Source: Takakia lepidozioides (taxonomy: Eukaryota; Streptophyta; Takakiopsida; Takakiales; Takakiaceae). Taken from it: a stretch of 60,000 bases of DNA. Each line of letters starts with the position of its first letter. The first letter of the stretch is position 1. The DNA lies in NCBI GenBank assembly GCA_030704615.1, contig CM060734.1, positions 43,790,042 to 43,850,041 of the forward strand. The letters run 5' to 3'. A program made the translations under genes and the position numbers. Shown here one piece after another: positions 10,769-20,700 of the stretch. The notes below the pieces were generated by a model that worked only from the letters and a program-made list of their open reading frames with translations, did no database searches and was not told the DNA's origin.

Positions 10769-11221
10769 TCACGAACCACTCAGGCCATTGTCCCACCGGA
10801 TTTTCTTCCTGAACCACTCATCTATCACCGGTGCTACAGTGTCATGACCTTCCGCCTGTGGTACCTCCGACACAGGTGTGTGTATTATATGCACCTCAGG
10901 ATTTCCCTTGGGCAACTGTTGCACCTCTGGAATCTCTGTCTCCTTGACCAGACCAGAATATTCATAGAGAAGGTCCCCCTTCTCTTTTTCTGCCACTATC
11001 TGTTCTGTAGTTGGAATATCTAACCCTTCTTTTTCCAAATCAATTATTTCTGGTTGAGCTGCATGGACAACTTGTGACCTTGTGACAAGCCGATCAGCTG
11101 GCTGTGATGGTTGTGATGCTGAAGTAACTTCCTCCTCCCTCTCTGAAGGTCCTGCTTCCAGTAATAGCATTTCTCTGTGCTGCTGTGCCCTTCCTGCCAT
11201 GAGCTTGGGAAACATTATCAT
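10769..11221 (-). pseudogene. R extra 3' coding region: acidic linker
   Basis: An open frame of 150 residues is rich in Glu, Gln, Pro and Val (for example DLEKEGLDIPTTEQIVAEKE). It has low complexity and looks disordered. It lies between the 11349-12128 frame and the coiled-coil frame, and is separated from both by frame changes. Confidence 0.4.
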
Positions 11222-11348
11222 GCGGAATCCGTGAAGCCAGTGGATCCGCCTACAGTCTTTCCCGTCTCTGCCTCTTAGTCTCGGGTTGCCCTGCTAGTCC
11301 ACCCTCACTGTGTGAAGAGCCTTGCTCTTCCATTGCAGTGTTTCTGGC

Positions 11349-12229
11349 TCAAACACTCCCATTCCTTTCTTTCTTGCGCATCAAGTATGCCAGAATCAAG
11401 ATTATTTGAGCAATGATTGGGCCAGACACTATGATAGGAGACTTTGCGGTAGTACCTTGTAATCTTTTCATCTCCTCCACCAGTGCGTTGTACATTATGT
11501 CCGCCCATTGTACCTCTTGTCCCTTCAGGCCTTTGAGTATTTCCTCCGTGAAGGATCTGCTCAAATACTGTTGGTTCTGTTTCATGGCAATCAGAACGTT
11601 CAATACCTGGCCTACCTCTTTTAGCCCTGGGTACACAGCCTTGGTACAAGCATAACCCTGAGTTTTAAAGAAACTCCCTTCTTGGAATAAGTCCCCTATT
11701 TGCAGTCTTGCCCTGTGTTCCTCCACATGCACCTGACCTGCTGGCAATCGAAACAATTGCTGGAGGTATAGGGGAGTAATCATTAATTCAACTCCCTTCA
11801 CCGTTGTTGTTCCTGTCCTTGGCTCAAAGTTCTGCAAAAATTGTAACATGTACTGTCTATGGTGTAATGTCCAATCTAGGCTTTGCAATCCTTGCAATCT
11901 CAGCTCCTCCAGTATCTGTATCGCCTGTGGGGTAGCAATCGTTTGTTTCTGCAGAATTGTGGTGCTCTTCACCCTGATTTCCTCCATTCCTCTCACTCTC
12001 TTCATTTTAGACTCACAGAACTGTTTTGGCTGTAACAACTGCAGAAATGCCTGTAGTGCACAAAGCATAAACGTATGGTTGCCCAGAAAGCTATGGGTAA
12101 TTTCTTGTAAGCCTGACGGGGCTTGCAAGCATCGCTCAAGAGAAAAGCTCCGCTCTGTTCTTTCGTGTCTATGCTGCGTAAGTAATATTGCAAGAGCGTA
12201 TAATCTGTTAGTTCCTCCATAGTTTCCAA
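11349..12229 (-). pseudogene. R extra 3' coding region: N-terminal part with a hydrophobic helix
   Basis: The frame starting near 12229 (METMEELTDYTLLQYYLRS) shifts near 12140 into the 260-residue frame ending at 11349. Recognisable blocks are QEITHSFLGNHTFMLCALQ, HHRQYMLQFLQNFEPRTG and TPLYLQQLFRLP. Near the end there is a hydrophobic stretch IIVSGPIIAQIILILAYLM followed by basic residues, which could be a membrane helix. A second copy of the first ~140 residues lies at 54571-55016. The position after integrase is where env-like genes sit in Athila-type elements, but no homology to a known envelope is visible. Confidence 0.55.
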
Positions 12230-13099
12230 GCTATAGCATTGATGGGTCTGTCCCGTCGAGACGCCGTTACTCAGAACGAACGCCGCCTCTTGTGCTCAAT
12301 TTCCCTCCATTTCTTGATCCTTTCTCTGGTTTTCTATTGGCTGTCTCCGCGTGTGACTGGATTTAGATTTTATTTTTTAGTGGACTTTCCCTGCTGGATA
12401 GTCCACTAGGATCACACATGTAACAAGAATTTCGCTTTTCTGTACTTGCCGTTCGTTCCGTTTCCCTTTTTCCGTATTCATTAATGGGCCCGCCTTTCAT
12501 CCCTTTTGACGGCCGTTCTTGTCTCTTTCTTTAATGACACCTGGTCTTGCACTTCTTCTCAGCTGTGTGTCGCGCCCTGACTCCACGGTCTATTTTTAAA
12601 CTATTTCCGTTTTTTCTTCCGTCAGCCATTTTCCTGAAGTTATTATGCGTCCACCTGTCACTGATTCTATGGATCGTGTAACCCTAGTAGGCTGTGTTGA
12701 GCTGTGACAGGCTGTGTCATACTGGGGTACACTGTGATAGGCTGTGATGCACTGTGGTAAGCTGTGATAGGCTGTGACTGTGGTTGTGATAGGCTGTGCA
12801 CGCCGTGCTGGGCTGTGATAGGCTGTGCCTTGAATAGGCTGTGTCACGTCGTGATGAGCTGTGTAGGCTATGGGCTGTGATAGGCTGTGTCACGCTTGTT
12901 TTGCCCGCCCTGATCATATGTGCTGGCCTAGCGACAAGTGCTCCATACTCCGTTCGTAACACTGGTGCAGCCCGTGACTGCTCTTGCGTTTCAACATGCA
13001 AATCATGCTGCAATGGTTTGTCATGGATACCACTGTACCCCTTCAACTTATTGGCATTGACTCTTCCCAGCATTTCTTTGTTAATGGTTTGTAACATGC
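12230..13099. other. R: spacer between integrase and the extra coding region
   Basis: About 430 bp (12230-12660) show no coding sequence I can support. The GGCTGTGAT minisatellite follows (listed separately), then a decayed tail of the integrase region. Small ORFs here come from the repeat. Confidence 0.5.
12676..12905. repeat. GGCTGTGAT-type minisatellite inside R
   Basis: Roughly twenty imperfect units of GGCTGTGAT / GGCTGTGTC type, 8-16 bp each, run along the plus strand. The same motif family forms the minisatellite in every R-family LTR (about 1376-1580, 2860-3110, 8105-8315, 19805-20020). Confidence 0.75.
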
Positions 13100-14268
13100 G
13101 GTGTTGTTATCATACATCTTTTGTATGACATAAGGTCCTTTCCATGGTGATTTAAGCTTAGAAGCTTTAATCTTTCCCTTTCTTCTGCAACCATAGAACC
13201 AAATCCCCGTCTTAAGGGTTTTTAACTTGCCTTCATCAAACTGTTCCTTTCCTCTTCATCTGAATTCTGGTCATATTATCAGCTGCATCAGCACGTACTT
13301 CTTCCACATGGTATAATTCATGTTTCCTGACCTTAATGGAATCTTGCAATTCCATTCTTTTTCCCCACTCCGTTCTCATGGTAGGTAACAGAATTCCACT
13401 GGAAGTAAGGCTTCCATACCATAAACTAATTGGAATGGTGTATACTTAGTGGGACTTTATAGGAAGTCCTGTATGACCACAAAGCTGTCAGCAGCTTTGT
13501 ATCCCAATCCGTTCTGTTTGCATTGACTATCTTAGCCAAGATAGTACATAGTATTTTGTTGGTAGCCTCTGCCTGCCCATTACCCTGGGGGTAATATGTT
13601 GTACTCTTTCTATGTACAATCATGAACTCTTTAGTCAACAACTCAATGGTCTCATTCATGAAGTGACTTCCCTGATCACTGATAAATTCTAAGGGACAGC
13701 CAAATCGTGTAAGTATGTTCTCGTACAAGAACCTTGCTGTGGACTTGGCTGTGTTGTCCCTCAAAGCTTTAGCTTCCACCCACTTCGTAGTATAATCAGT
13801 GGCTGTAATTATGTACCTGTTCCGTGTATTCTTGGCTGGTGGGTTTATCGGTCCAACAAAGTCTAGTCCCCATTTCTGAAATGGTTCCGTAGGCATTGTA
13901 GGATGCAAGGCCATCCTTCCAGATCTCTGCAAAGGTCCTAGCCTCTGACATTCATCACAACTCTGACAATACTCGTGTACATCTTTGAACAAAGTAGGCC
14001 ACCAGTAACCTGCGAGTAGTATCTTCCTACTGGTAGTCTCTTCTCCAAAATGACCTCCAGCCACTCCTTTATGAACTTCCTCCAAAACTTTATTTACTTC
14101 ATGGTGGTACAAGCATCGTTTTAGTACTCCATCAGGTCCTAGCTTATACATTCTGCTTCCTACCATAGTATAAGGTAAAGCTTTGATAGCGATTCTCTTC
14201 CTCTGCTCCTTACCATAACTAGGTGGCACTGACATGGAGCAAGGTAGTATCTGATTGGCCACTGCCAA
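13100..14268 (-). pseudogene. R integrase
   Basis: The zinc-binding N-terminal domain is clear: HHEVNKVLEEVHKGVAGGHF followed by CQSCDECQ (HHCC). The catalytic core has D in WGLDFVGPI, D in EFISDQGSHF and E in GNGQAEATNK (DDE). The open frame ends at 13426. Beyond it, in other frames down to about 13100, residues such as TEWGKRMELQDSIKVRKHEL and SPWKGPYVIQKMYD look like the C-terminal part, separated by indels. It follows RNase H without a stop-start gap, as in Ty3/gypsy elements. Confidence 0.85.
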
Positions 14269-14269
14269 T

Positions 14270-15496
14270 CTAACCAGTCATCTGCACTTCCTGCACCTCC
14301 ACTGCAAAGAGACTCGCATCTGGTAATTGATCATCTATTCCTGTGGCTGGTTCTCCTGTTGATAACGTGACAAGTGATCCGCCACAAGATGCAGTCTCCA
14401 GGCTTGTAAACAACCTCGAACTCAAACTGTGCAAGATTATCAACCATCTTGCTATTCTTCCGCTTATCAGAGGTTTGTTTACCAGGTATATTAGAGCCTG
14501 GTGATCCACATAGAACATAAACTTCTTGCCCAACAGGTAATGCCTGAATTTCTTCACTGCATAGATCATTGCCAATGCTTTTCTTTCCGTTGTGCTATAG
14601 TTCCTTTCAGCACTGTTCATCAACCGGCTAGCATAGTACACAGGTGAATCTATATTTCCTGTAACATTCTGGGCTAACACCGCTCCCAACGCTTCTCCTG
14701 ATGCATCGCAGTGAACATGAAATACTACATGCCAGTGAGGGTTAATCAGCACAGGTGTAGTTGTTACTGACAGTGTAAGTTCCTCAAACGCCTGTTGACA
14801 TTCAGCTGTCCAGGCAAACACTGCATCTTTCTTCAGTAGTTTGCTCAATGGTGCTGCTATTTGTGCATACCTTTTGACAAATCTTCTGTAATAACTGGTT
14901 TGCCCAAGGAATCTCCTTAGACTTTTAACATTCACTGGTGGTGGAGAGGCTTTAATGGACTCTGTCTTTCTGGGATCCACAAGGAGTCCCTTCTTACACA
15001 CAATGTGTCCCAGAAGCACCCCTGAGTTCACACAGAAAGTACACTTCTCTGGATTCAGGCCCAGACCTCTCATCCTGCATCTGGCCAAACATAACTCCAA
15101 TTTATGCAAGTGCTCATTCTTAGAGCTGTACACACTGAAATCATCCAAGAATACCTGCATGAAATCATCCAGATACTCATGAAAAGATTCACTTATCACT
15201 CTCTGAAAGGTCGCTGGTGCATTACAAAGTCCAAAGGGCATGACTTTGTATGCATAAGCCCCCCAGTCTGTGATGAAAGCTGTTTTCCCTTGGTCTTCTT
15301 CTGCCACTTGCACTTGATTATAACCACTGAAGCCATCCATGAATGAGTACATCTCATGGCCTGCCACAGTGTCTAATACTGCTTCTGTGAATGGCAAAGG
15401 GAAAGGATCTTTCTTCGTACAAGCATTCAGCTTCTTATAGTTCACACATACTCTTAGTTTGCCATTCTTCTTGGGAACTATAACAATGGGTGACAA
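14270..15496 (-). pseudogene. R reverse transcriptase and RNase H
   Basis: RT blocks are in order: SPIVIVPKKNGKLRVCVNYK, SFMDGFSGYNQVQVAEEDQ, the region MPFGLCNAPATFQR, and the catalytic box VFLDDFSVY (FLDD, the Athila-like form of YxDD). RNase H follows with CDASGEALGAVLAQ, TERKALAMIYAVKKFRHYLL and FYVDHQALIYL. After RIARW the frame shifts by one base near 14440, and the continuation FEFEVVYKPGDCILW is in another frame. The upstream start is fused to 15532-16023 by another frame change. Confidence 0.9.
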
Positions 15497-15531
15497 CCAA
15501 GTTGTATACTCTATTGGTATATAACTTAGCC

Positions 15532-16256
15532 TCAGCCAACTTCTTTATCTTCTCCAACCTTCTGTGCGTAGTTGGGATTCATTCTATACCTCGCCTGCTT
15601 GATTGGTACTGACCCTGGTTCCAGTTCAATCTTATGCTGACAGACTTCAGGTGGTATCCCTTTTAGATCCTCATAGCTCCAAGCAAATACATCTCTGTAT
15701 TTGATGAACAAGCTTTTAGCTTCTTCGAAGAATTCCGGCTCCAAATCAGCTCCTACTTTCACCATCCTCGGTTCCTCTTTAGTTCCCACATTTACTTCCC
15801 TCACCTGCTCATCAGCTGTGATTGTCCAACCAGTCACCACTTCATCCTGTAAGCTCACAGTGGCTGGTTCTTCTAGGATTTCCATTTCTCCTTCTCTTTC
15901 TTCATAGAAATGTGATGGGTAAATGCTGGTTTCCTCTTCAGTTGGTGTTTTGTCACTACACCACAGCAGATACCTCTCAAACAACTTAGGCTTTCCAGCC
16001 GCATCTCTGCAACCTGCTCCCACTCTGGGTGTGCAGCAAATAGGGTAGCTTCCTGCTCCTCATCCAGTCCTCCTTTCCAGTCATACTCTCTGACTCCTCG
16101 AGGTCTTCTTGTAGCAGGTAATCTACTAGATTTCTTTGTGGTAATTTGTATCTCGTGTATCCCATTATGCACGGTTACCGTGATACAGCCTGTGCCTACA
16201 ATAAGGTGCCACAGCTAATAGCTGTCCAATGGTAATTTCTGCTTTGGTCTGGCATA
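15532..16256 (-). pseudogene. R pol N-terminal part; protease not recognised
   Basis: The segment ahead of RT reads YRDVFAWSYEDLKGIPPEVC and IKQARYRMNPNYAQKV, the usual entry to a plant gypsy RT. Further upstream ITIGQLLAVAPYCRHR resembles the stretch that normally precedes the protease. No D[ST]G active-site motif is visible between these points; only VGTGCITVTVHNGIHEIQ remains. The protease core therefore seems deleted or badly decayed. Confidence 0.6.
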
Positions 16257-17150
16257 TTACTTCAGCCAAAGTCTCTTCATTACTTTGCATGTCTGCATCT
16301 TCTTTCTTCCTTTCTTCCTCACTCCCTTCTTTTCTCCATCAGAATCAGAGGAATCTGCCACAGGAATATCAGTACTCTTTTGCATTTCCCTTATAGTATC
16401 TGCCACTTCCTTGTGTAGTTCCTTCTCATCTTTCCAAGTCTCTTCATCTTCAGGCATATCATTGCCACCTTCATTATCATCTTCTTCCTCTACTACTGGA
16501 GGTATTAGTTTGGCTTTACTTCTTGTTATTATCATTGTACTTACTTCTGGTACAACACATGGCCTAACCATGTGAGCTGCCACCACTGGGCCCTCATTCA
16601 CAGGAGCTCTCATCTCATTCTGGTGTCTTATCCAGAATGAACAGGCTGCCCTGCGATGTCCTGGCTGATTACAATAGTAACATAGTTCTTCACCATTGGG
16701 TCCTCGCCCTTGGTCTGTTCTTGGATTATTTCTATAATCCTGATTCCCGGGCTGGTAATTCCCCCTTGGATTACCCTGATAGTTGCCTCTGGAATTCCCT
16801 TGGTAATTCCCTCTTGAATTACCTCTCCCTTCCATGCCATTGTTATAACCACCAGACCTACCATAGTGGTCCTGATCATTGTTTCTTCTTGGCTGGGGCT
16901 GCACCTGATGCACCCTTACTTGCCTAGGTTATCTTGCAGCTGTCCTTCTGTTGTAGTAACAATTCTCAGTAGAATGGTTATCCATTTTACAGATAGTACA
17001 GTGTTTCTCCTTCAGGTGGCATTCTGTGGTGGTATGGCCTTCATTCTGGCACTTTGCACACCATACACCCTTCCTCCAATGTGTTGCAGCCTCTGTGGCA
17101 TACTTCTTCAAGATTTCTTCCAATCTTTTTTCATAGTTATCCCTCTTCAA
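16257..17150 (-). pseudogene. R gag: nucleocapsid zinc knuckles and linker
   Basis: Three Cys/His knuckles are visible: CAKCQNEGHTTTEC, CTICKMDNHSTENC and CYYCNQPGHRRAAC. The third follows an Asn/Gly/Arg-rich tract (GNSRGNYQGNSRGNYQGN) and precedes an acidic linker (VVEEEDDNEGGNDMPEDEE). The first two lie in a different frame from the third, with a break near 16920. They would bind the element RNA during packaging. Confidence 0.8.
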
Positions 17151-17175
17151 CTTCTCCTTTCTCTTACTTTTTTTT

Positions 17176-17643
17176 TTAGTTCTTGCTCTTCTTCTTCATC
17201 TGACTCATCCTCAGAGTCCTCATCATCCTTTTTCTCTCTCCTGAGCATTCCCAATTGCTCAATTCAAATGCCTCCTCCACTATATTATGGGGTAACATAT
17301 CCACTTTCTTTTGCAACTCCGGTCTTAGTCCACTCACAAACCAAGTCTTCTGTAAACCGGGTGCTGGTACTGCAGCCAGTTTTTTCATCATCAATTCCAT
17401 CTTCTCCATATACTCTTCAACAATTTCATGCTTCTTCTGCTTCAGCTGTTGTAAACTCCCATACACTTCATCCTCAGTTTTACTTGTCCTGAACCTATTT
17501 CGAAATGCTGTATTCAAGCCATTCCAGGTTAGGAAATGATTATCAGGGAATCTTGCATACCATTCATTTGCTTTCTTGATAAGTGAACAAGGAAACAATC
17601 TCATCTTGGCATCATCGCCATTCTCGTTGTTCACTATACACAT
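17176..17643 (-). pseudogene. R gag: capsid domain
   Basis: A typical retrotransposon gag core is present: LFPCSLIKKANEWYARFPDN, NTAFRNRFRTSKTEDEVYGS, LQQLKQKKHEIVEEYMEKME and FVSGLRPELQKKVDML. It ends in a charged stretch and shifts frame before the zinc knuckles. Confidence 0.8.
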
Positions 17644-17656
17644 GTGCTCAAATTGG

Positions 17657-18562
17657 CTAATGTGTACATCGGGATCCCCTTTTCCTGCATATATTGGAAA
17701 GGGTGGTTTTGCCCGTGTTGGTTGTAAACGCCATCTGTGGCCCTACCTTCTGCCCACTGACAGGTGCTGGCACCCTTGCTGGTGCTGGTCCTCCTAGACT
17801 TGTTGTTTTTGTGGTGGATCTTCCACCAAGTGGTGGCCCTTGAGCACTCCCTGCTTCCGGCCCCACGATATTCACGGTATTCCCAGCTTCAGTTGCACTA
17901 CTTCCCACACTCCCTGTCCCCCAGAGCCAGATCCAGGCAGTCCGCCTGATCCCCCTGAGCCGACACCTTCGTTGGCTGTGATCCAAGTGCTCCACTTGAT
18001 CCAGGTCCAACGGGTTGGGATGTCCTGGTTGTAGTCTCAACCTCAGCTGTTGGGTCTACTTCTTCATATCCTTCCTCTTCCAATTTCTTCTCTCTGTTTT
18101 CATCCTCCAAGTTCTGCCCTTGGGTTTCTTCTTCACTCATGTAACTCAACTGTAATGGTGTTGGAGAGTCTGAACTCTCCGTTGGCTCTGCCACATCCTC
18201 TTCTCCTTCTTCACCTTCCGCTTCAGAAACTAGAGTTCCTACTTTTGGTGTTCCATGCCAACTCTTATCAAAGATTTCTGTCAAATCTTTTATCCAGGGA
18301 TGTACCTCAGATCTTTCACCTCGTGATTGATCTTCTTCTGTACCAATTCCCTTAATCTTTCTTGCAAAGAAACAGAAGGAGTGGCATCCAACTCTACTTC
18401 TTCCGGTATGGGTGATGTACTCTTTGATATTAATGGTGTGAGAGGTCCAGATGATTCCCCTATGTCTATTCCTCTCTCCCAAAGATATGGATAATTAGCT
18501 TTCAGATAGCTTTCTCTTTTTGCTGAATATCTCTGGCGTCTAGCTTCTCTTTCATCACTCAT
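17657..18562 (-). pseudogene. R gag: N-terminal low-complexity part
   Basis: Overlapping frames give a charged N-terminus (MSDEREARRQRYSAKRES), a Glu-rich block (EAEGEEGEEDVAEPTESSD) and a Gly/Pro/Ser region, then run into the capsid frame. Acidic disordered N-termini are common in plant gypsy gag. At least three frame changes are present. Confidence 0.55.
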
Positions 18563-18619
18563 GTCCCATGTCTTTCATTTCTCTTAATGTGGCAATAACC
18601 AAAACTCTCTTCTGTAATA

Positions 18620-19129
18620 TCACTCGTATATGCCTGGGTTTCTTTCAAGCTTCAATGCACCCTTGGCTATACTTGAAGTCTCCGTTACCATATAACCATA
18701 TGGCAAACAAGTCTGAAAAGCTGTTCTTGGTGTGAGTTTGATCCACAAAATATCCTTTGGAATCCAATTCTTTACCAGTACAAGCTCTTCATGCATATGA
18801 GTATAAACATTCACCTTTCTTTCTTCCCAGCCTTCAAACTCTACTCGCTTAATGGATAGTAATGCTATCACATAAACCAACGTGGGTAACCAACGTGCTC
18901 TTCCTCTATAGGCTACCTGATAAATCTTTATCACTCCTTTCTCCAGACCCCATTCCGGATCAGCATCATGCACTCGCTTAAGAATATTATCTTTACAACC
19001 GTCTGGCAATTCCAAGAACCTTTGAAAGAATTGTTTGGACAATCTTTCTTCCTTCGTTCCACAGGGAATTTGATTCACTTCAAATTCTTTAATGGTCCAA
19101 CCACCATGATCCCACCAGATGCCTGTCAC
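18620..19129 (-). CDS. R: extra ORF between primer-binding site and gag (169 residues)
   Basis: One uninterrupted frame begins about 40 bp after the LTR and primer site and ends ~60 bp before gag. It is Trp-rich (TGIWWDHGGWTIKEF, WLPTLVYVIALL, KNWIPKDILWIK) with a moderately hydrophobic centre, and has no zinc motif. The start is uncertain, because no ATG fits well and the frame may open with GTG or be joined by splicing. Ogre elements also have an ORF ahead of gag, but I cannot show homology to it. Function unknown. Confidence 0.5.
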   Translation of the reverse strand: MTGIWWDHGGWTIKEFEVNQIPCGTKEERLSKQFFQRFLELPDGCKDNILKRVHDADPEWGLEKGVIKIYQVAYRGRARWLPTLVYVIALLSIKRVEFEGWEERKVNVYTHMHEELVLVKNWIPKDILWIKLTPRTAFQTCLPYGYMVTETSSIAKGALKLERNPGIYE

Positions 19130-19150
19130 ATCTAGTTGTTCATTACTCAG

Positions 19151-19168
19151 TCCCCAGTATGGTCGCCA
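19151..19168 (-). other. Primer-binding site of R
   Basis: On the minus strand TGGCGACCATACTGGGGA begins two bases after the end of the 5' LTR. TGG complements the tRNA CCA end. The sequence resembles the tRNA-Arg-type primer sites known for Ogre/Tat elements, which is recognition from memory and not a tRNA match I could compute. Confidence 0.75.
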
Positions 19169-19170
19169 AA

Positions 19171-20134
19171 TGTCACACGGCTTTTACTCACCCATCCCTT
19201 CGCTATTCGAGGCGGAAACTCCAAGATAGAAGAGTTGGAAATCTCTAAGTACTCAGCCCGCGCAGAACAATCAGTCATGACCTACAGCTAGTGTATCATG
19301 GGGGTGTTTCCTATTTGTTTCCCTTTTGGCATTCATGTTAGCTACCTTACCATTGATAATTAAGTATCAGTTTGCTTTATCAATCTATTGGATTTTGTCA
19401 ACTCATCCATTCATTCCACAGCTTCACTCAGATCTCTCTACACAGTGTGATTGTATCGTAAAAGTATCCGATTATGATTTATCAGGTATCAGGCCGAAGC
19501 CATTGTGTCTCTAATCTGCTCTACAATATCATTACAGCCTTGCATATAACAAGCATCTACTCATCATCTCTCTATCTTCACTTCCGTTCTTCATCTCTGC
19601 CCGATCCCCTCTCCTCCATGACCATGAAGTCCTCCTCCGAATTCCCTCTCCTCCATGACCAAAATTCCCCGCTCCCTTTTACCTTCTGGCCCGTGGTTCT
19701 AACCGTTTCCCTCACTAACCGTCGTCTGTGAACTAACATGTTCCCTTCGCAGGTGTTGTTTCCCACAGTCGTTCCCTGTCCTGCTCTCCATTCCCTATGA
19801 TCGTGACAGCTGTGTCAAGCTGTGACTGGCTGTGTGAAACTGTGATGGGCTGTGACTGGCTGTGCGACTGTGTTTGGCTGTGACTGGCTGTGTGGCTGTG
19901 TCGGCTGTGCCGGGATGTGTCGGCTGTGATGGTTGTGTCGGCTGTGACGACTGTGACGGGCTGTGTTGGCTTTGTCGGTTGTGTCTGCTGTGACGACTGT
20001 GACGGGCTGTGTAACCCCCCTCTACAGTGCGCTGCTGTCACCCCTAAGGCTCCCGTTGGTCTCAGTCTGTGCAAAAATTAAGGGTACCCTACAGATCCCG
20101 TATAAGTGTCGAAGTCCCCGACAGTCCTCTAACA
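19171..20134 (-). repeat. R 5' LTR (964 bp)
   Basis: On the minus strand it runs TGTTAGAGGACTGTC ... CCGTGTGACA. It is followed inward by the primer site and outward by the TSD CACAT (20135-20139). The GGCTGTGAC minisatellite occupies about 19805-20020. It is the only intact LTR of this element in the window. Confidence 0.9.
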
Positions 20135-20685
20135 CACATGCATGGCAAACACGTGTCCATCTAACCATTATGTATATCTCCGGAAATCATTTTTTTCTCA
20201 TCTACCGAAATTCGTTCGGGTCCACCTCTCATCCGAAAAAATTCATTGATGAGTAATAGCTTTAGGGATGTTTCAGAGGAATGTGAAGTATGTACAGTTG
20301 TACAGCGGTGCAGGTGCCGTTAAAATTGAATGGAAATGGGCATCTCATCTGGAATCTCTGACATGACAGGCAAATGGTGGCTCTGTCAGTGAATCTTGCT
20401 GAGTTGGTTGTCCAATGCACTGGTGGGGCACCTCTGAGAAAACTGTTGCATTCTTTGATTAGGGCTGACATTATCCACTCCGCATTTGGGCACTCTGCGA
20501 CCGTCCACTTGGTTCGCATGGGGACACATTTCTACGATGTGCCGAACCGCGTTAGGAGACCTGCAAGCGGGTGCGACACCTGCAACTTTGTGTAAGGATG
20601 TCATCTATACAACCAAAAAACTCCGCTCTAGTACAACCTGCAATCAGAAGCAACGTCGGACTGTGAACTGTTCGTTTTGAAGCAA
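20135..20685. other. B1-specific centre between R and the transposase
   Basis: This stretch has no counterpart in B2, where 31260-32150 carries the first methyltransferase-gene exons instead. Homology between the copies restarts at TTGACAGATGGCC (20686). An open frame of 73 residues (20374-20595, plus strand) ends in RVRRPASGCDTCNFV. I do not recognise it. Confidence 0.5.
20374..20595 (+). CDS. Hypothetical ORF in the B1 centre
   Basis: A 73-residue frame starts at ATG and has a mixed, non-repetitive composition (NLAELVVQCTGGAPLRKLLH) and a Cys pair CDTC at the end. It may be an exon of a lost accessory gene or chance. No homologue is recognised. Confidence 0.2.
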   Translation: MVALSVNLAELVVQCTGGAPLRKLLHSLIRADIIHSAFGHSATVHLVRMGTHFYDVPNRVRRPASGCDTCNFV

Positions 20686-20700
20686 CATTGACAGATGGCC

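Larger units (their letters stand above)
7746..20134 (-). mobile_element. Gypsy LTR retrotransposon R (OTA-like), nearly complete, minus strand
   Basis: With its displaced LTR fragment (6975-7237) the element is about 12.65 kb. The order on the minus strand is 5' LTR (19171-20134), primer-binding site, an extra ORF, gag with zinc knuckles, pol (RT, RNase H, integrase), about 3.8 kb of further coding sequence, polypurine tract and 3' LTR. The 5-bp TSD CACAT sits at 20135-20139 and, inverted, at 7238-7242. The primer site TGGCGACCATACTGGGGA and an ORF ahead of gag recall Ogre/Tat elements, and the RT motif FLDDFSVY recalls Athila, so it belongs near the Ogre/Tat/Athila clade. Frameshifts throughout show it is inactive. 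Confidence 0.9.

Noticed and set aside
16866-17492. Plus-strand 208-residue hydrophobic ORF
   Set aside because: It is a shadow of the gag zinc-knuckle and capsid frames on the minus strand.
20262-20604. Minus-strand ORFs opposite 20374-20595
   Set aside because: There is no independent support, and they overlap the plus-strand frame over its whole length.
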